This document shows, piece after piece, positions 63,940 to 64,000 of a stretch of 64,000 nt of DNA (its first letter is position 1; every line of letters begins with the position of its first letter). Source of the DNA: Rhodobacter capsulatus. GTDB lineage: Bacteria > Pseudomonadota > Alphaproteobacteria > Rhodobacterales > Rhodobacteraceae. The notes under the pieces are model-generated. The model ran no database searches and was not told the DNA's origin. It was given only the letters and a program-made list of their open reading frames with translations. The stretch is taken from positions 1-64,000 of the forward strand of contig NZ_QKZO01000012.1 in assembly GCF_003254295.1 (NCBI RefSeq), read 5' to 3'. Position numbers and translations under genes: made by a program.

Positions 63940-64000
63940 ATGACCGACAAATCCCGCGTTCTGATTTTTGACACCACGCTGCGCGATGGCGAACAATCGC
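63940..64000 (+). CDS. leuA: 2-isopropylmalate synthase, 5' part only
   Basis: The first 20 codons are present, ending at the window edge: MTDKSRVLIFDTTLRDGEQS. The FDTTLRDGEQ motif holds the aspartate metal ligand of the HMGL/DRE-TIM barrel of 2-isopropylmalate synthase, the first step of leucine synthesis (acetyl-CoA plus 2-oxoisovalerate). Citramalate and homocitrate synthases share the motif, but the leucine-rich leader upstream makes leuA the best call. The ATG at 63940 has no strong ribosome site. Confidence 0.85.
   Translation, partial: MTDKSRVLIFDTTLRDGEQS

Overview
The window is GC-rich DNA from an alphaproteobacterium of the Rhodobacteraceae, probably close to Rhodobacter capsulatus. 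This rests on base composition, Rhodobacter-style gene content (a RegB/RegA-type pair, an NDUFS4-like complex I subunit, a leucine leader before leuA) and TRAP and ABC uptake operons. I have no database match, so the species is an inference.

Layout. 1-4000: a small unknown gene, then an overlapping pair for a NylB-type serine hydrolase and an alginate-export-type outer-membrane barrel. 4300-8000: two AraC regulators around a threonine dehydratase-like gene, with the remains of an aldo-keto reductase and a TetR regulator between them. 8100-12650: a YdcF-like gene overlapping a 1329-residue protein that joins a MurC-like ligase to an NRPS adenylation domain, a carrier and a thioesterase; this fusion is the most striking item. 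12700-16470: a tight five-gene P1B-ATPase operon with PGR-type HMA domains, a candidate ferrosome (iron organelle) locus. 16990-24730: four genes of unknown function (778, 335, 307 and 1174 residues), one carrying a class II terpene cyclase-like DADDTA motif. 24815-26760: a second RegB/RegA-like pair that keeps the quinone motif and the redox cysteine.

26870-37140: a ugpBAEC glycerol-3-phosphate importer, an EAL-CBS-GGDEF protein, a PHP phosphoesterase, two small genes and phnX-phnW for 2-aminoethylphosphonate breakdown. 37400-45140: complex I accessory subunit, uvrB, ugd and a yjbE/F/H-like exopolysaccharide set. 45300-53360: iron alcohol dehydrogenase, aldehyde dehydrogenase, glutamine-synthetase-like ligase, TRAP transporter and divergent RpiR regulator, probably one catabolic unit for an amine or amino alcohol. 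53500-57390: an ABC importer. 57680-64000: ABM monooxygenase, a degenerate REP-associated transposase beside REP-like hairpins, nadE, an 18-repeat MORN protein, an orphan histidine kinase and the leucine leader plus the start of leuA.

A theme across the window is phosphorus. Three sites with 11-bp-spaced CTGTCAT-like repeats (Pho boxes) stand before ugpB, between phnX and its divergent neighbour, and before the ABC importer at 57386. They suggest PhoB control and that the last importer carries a phosphorus compound. No tRNA, rRNA, CRISPR array, prophage or intact insertion sequence was seen.
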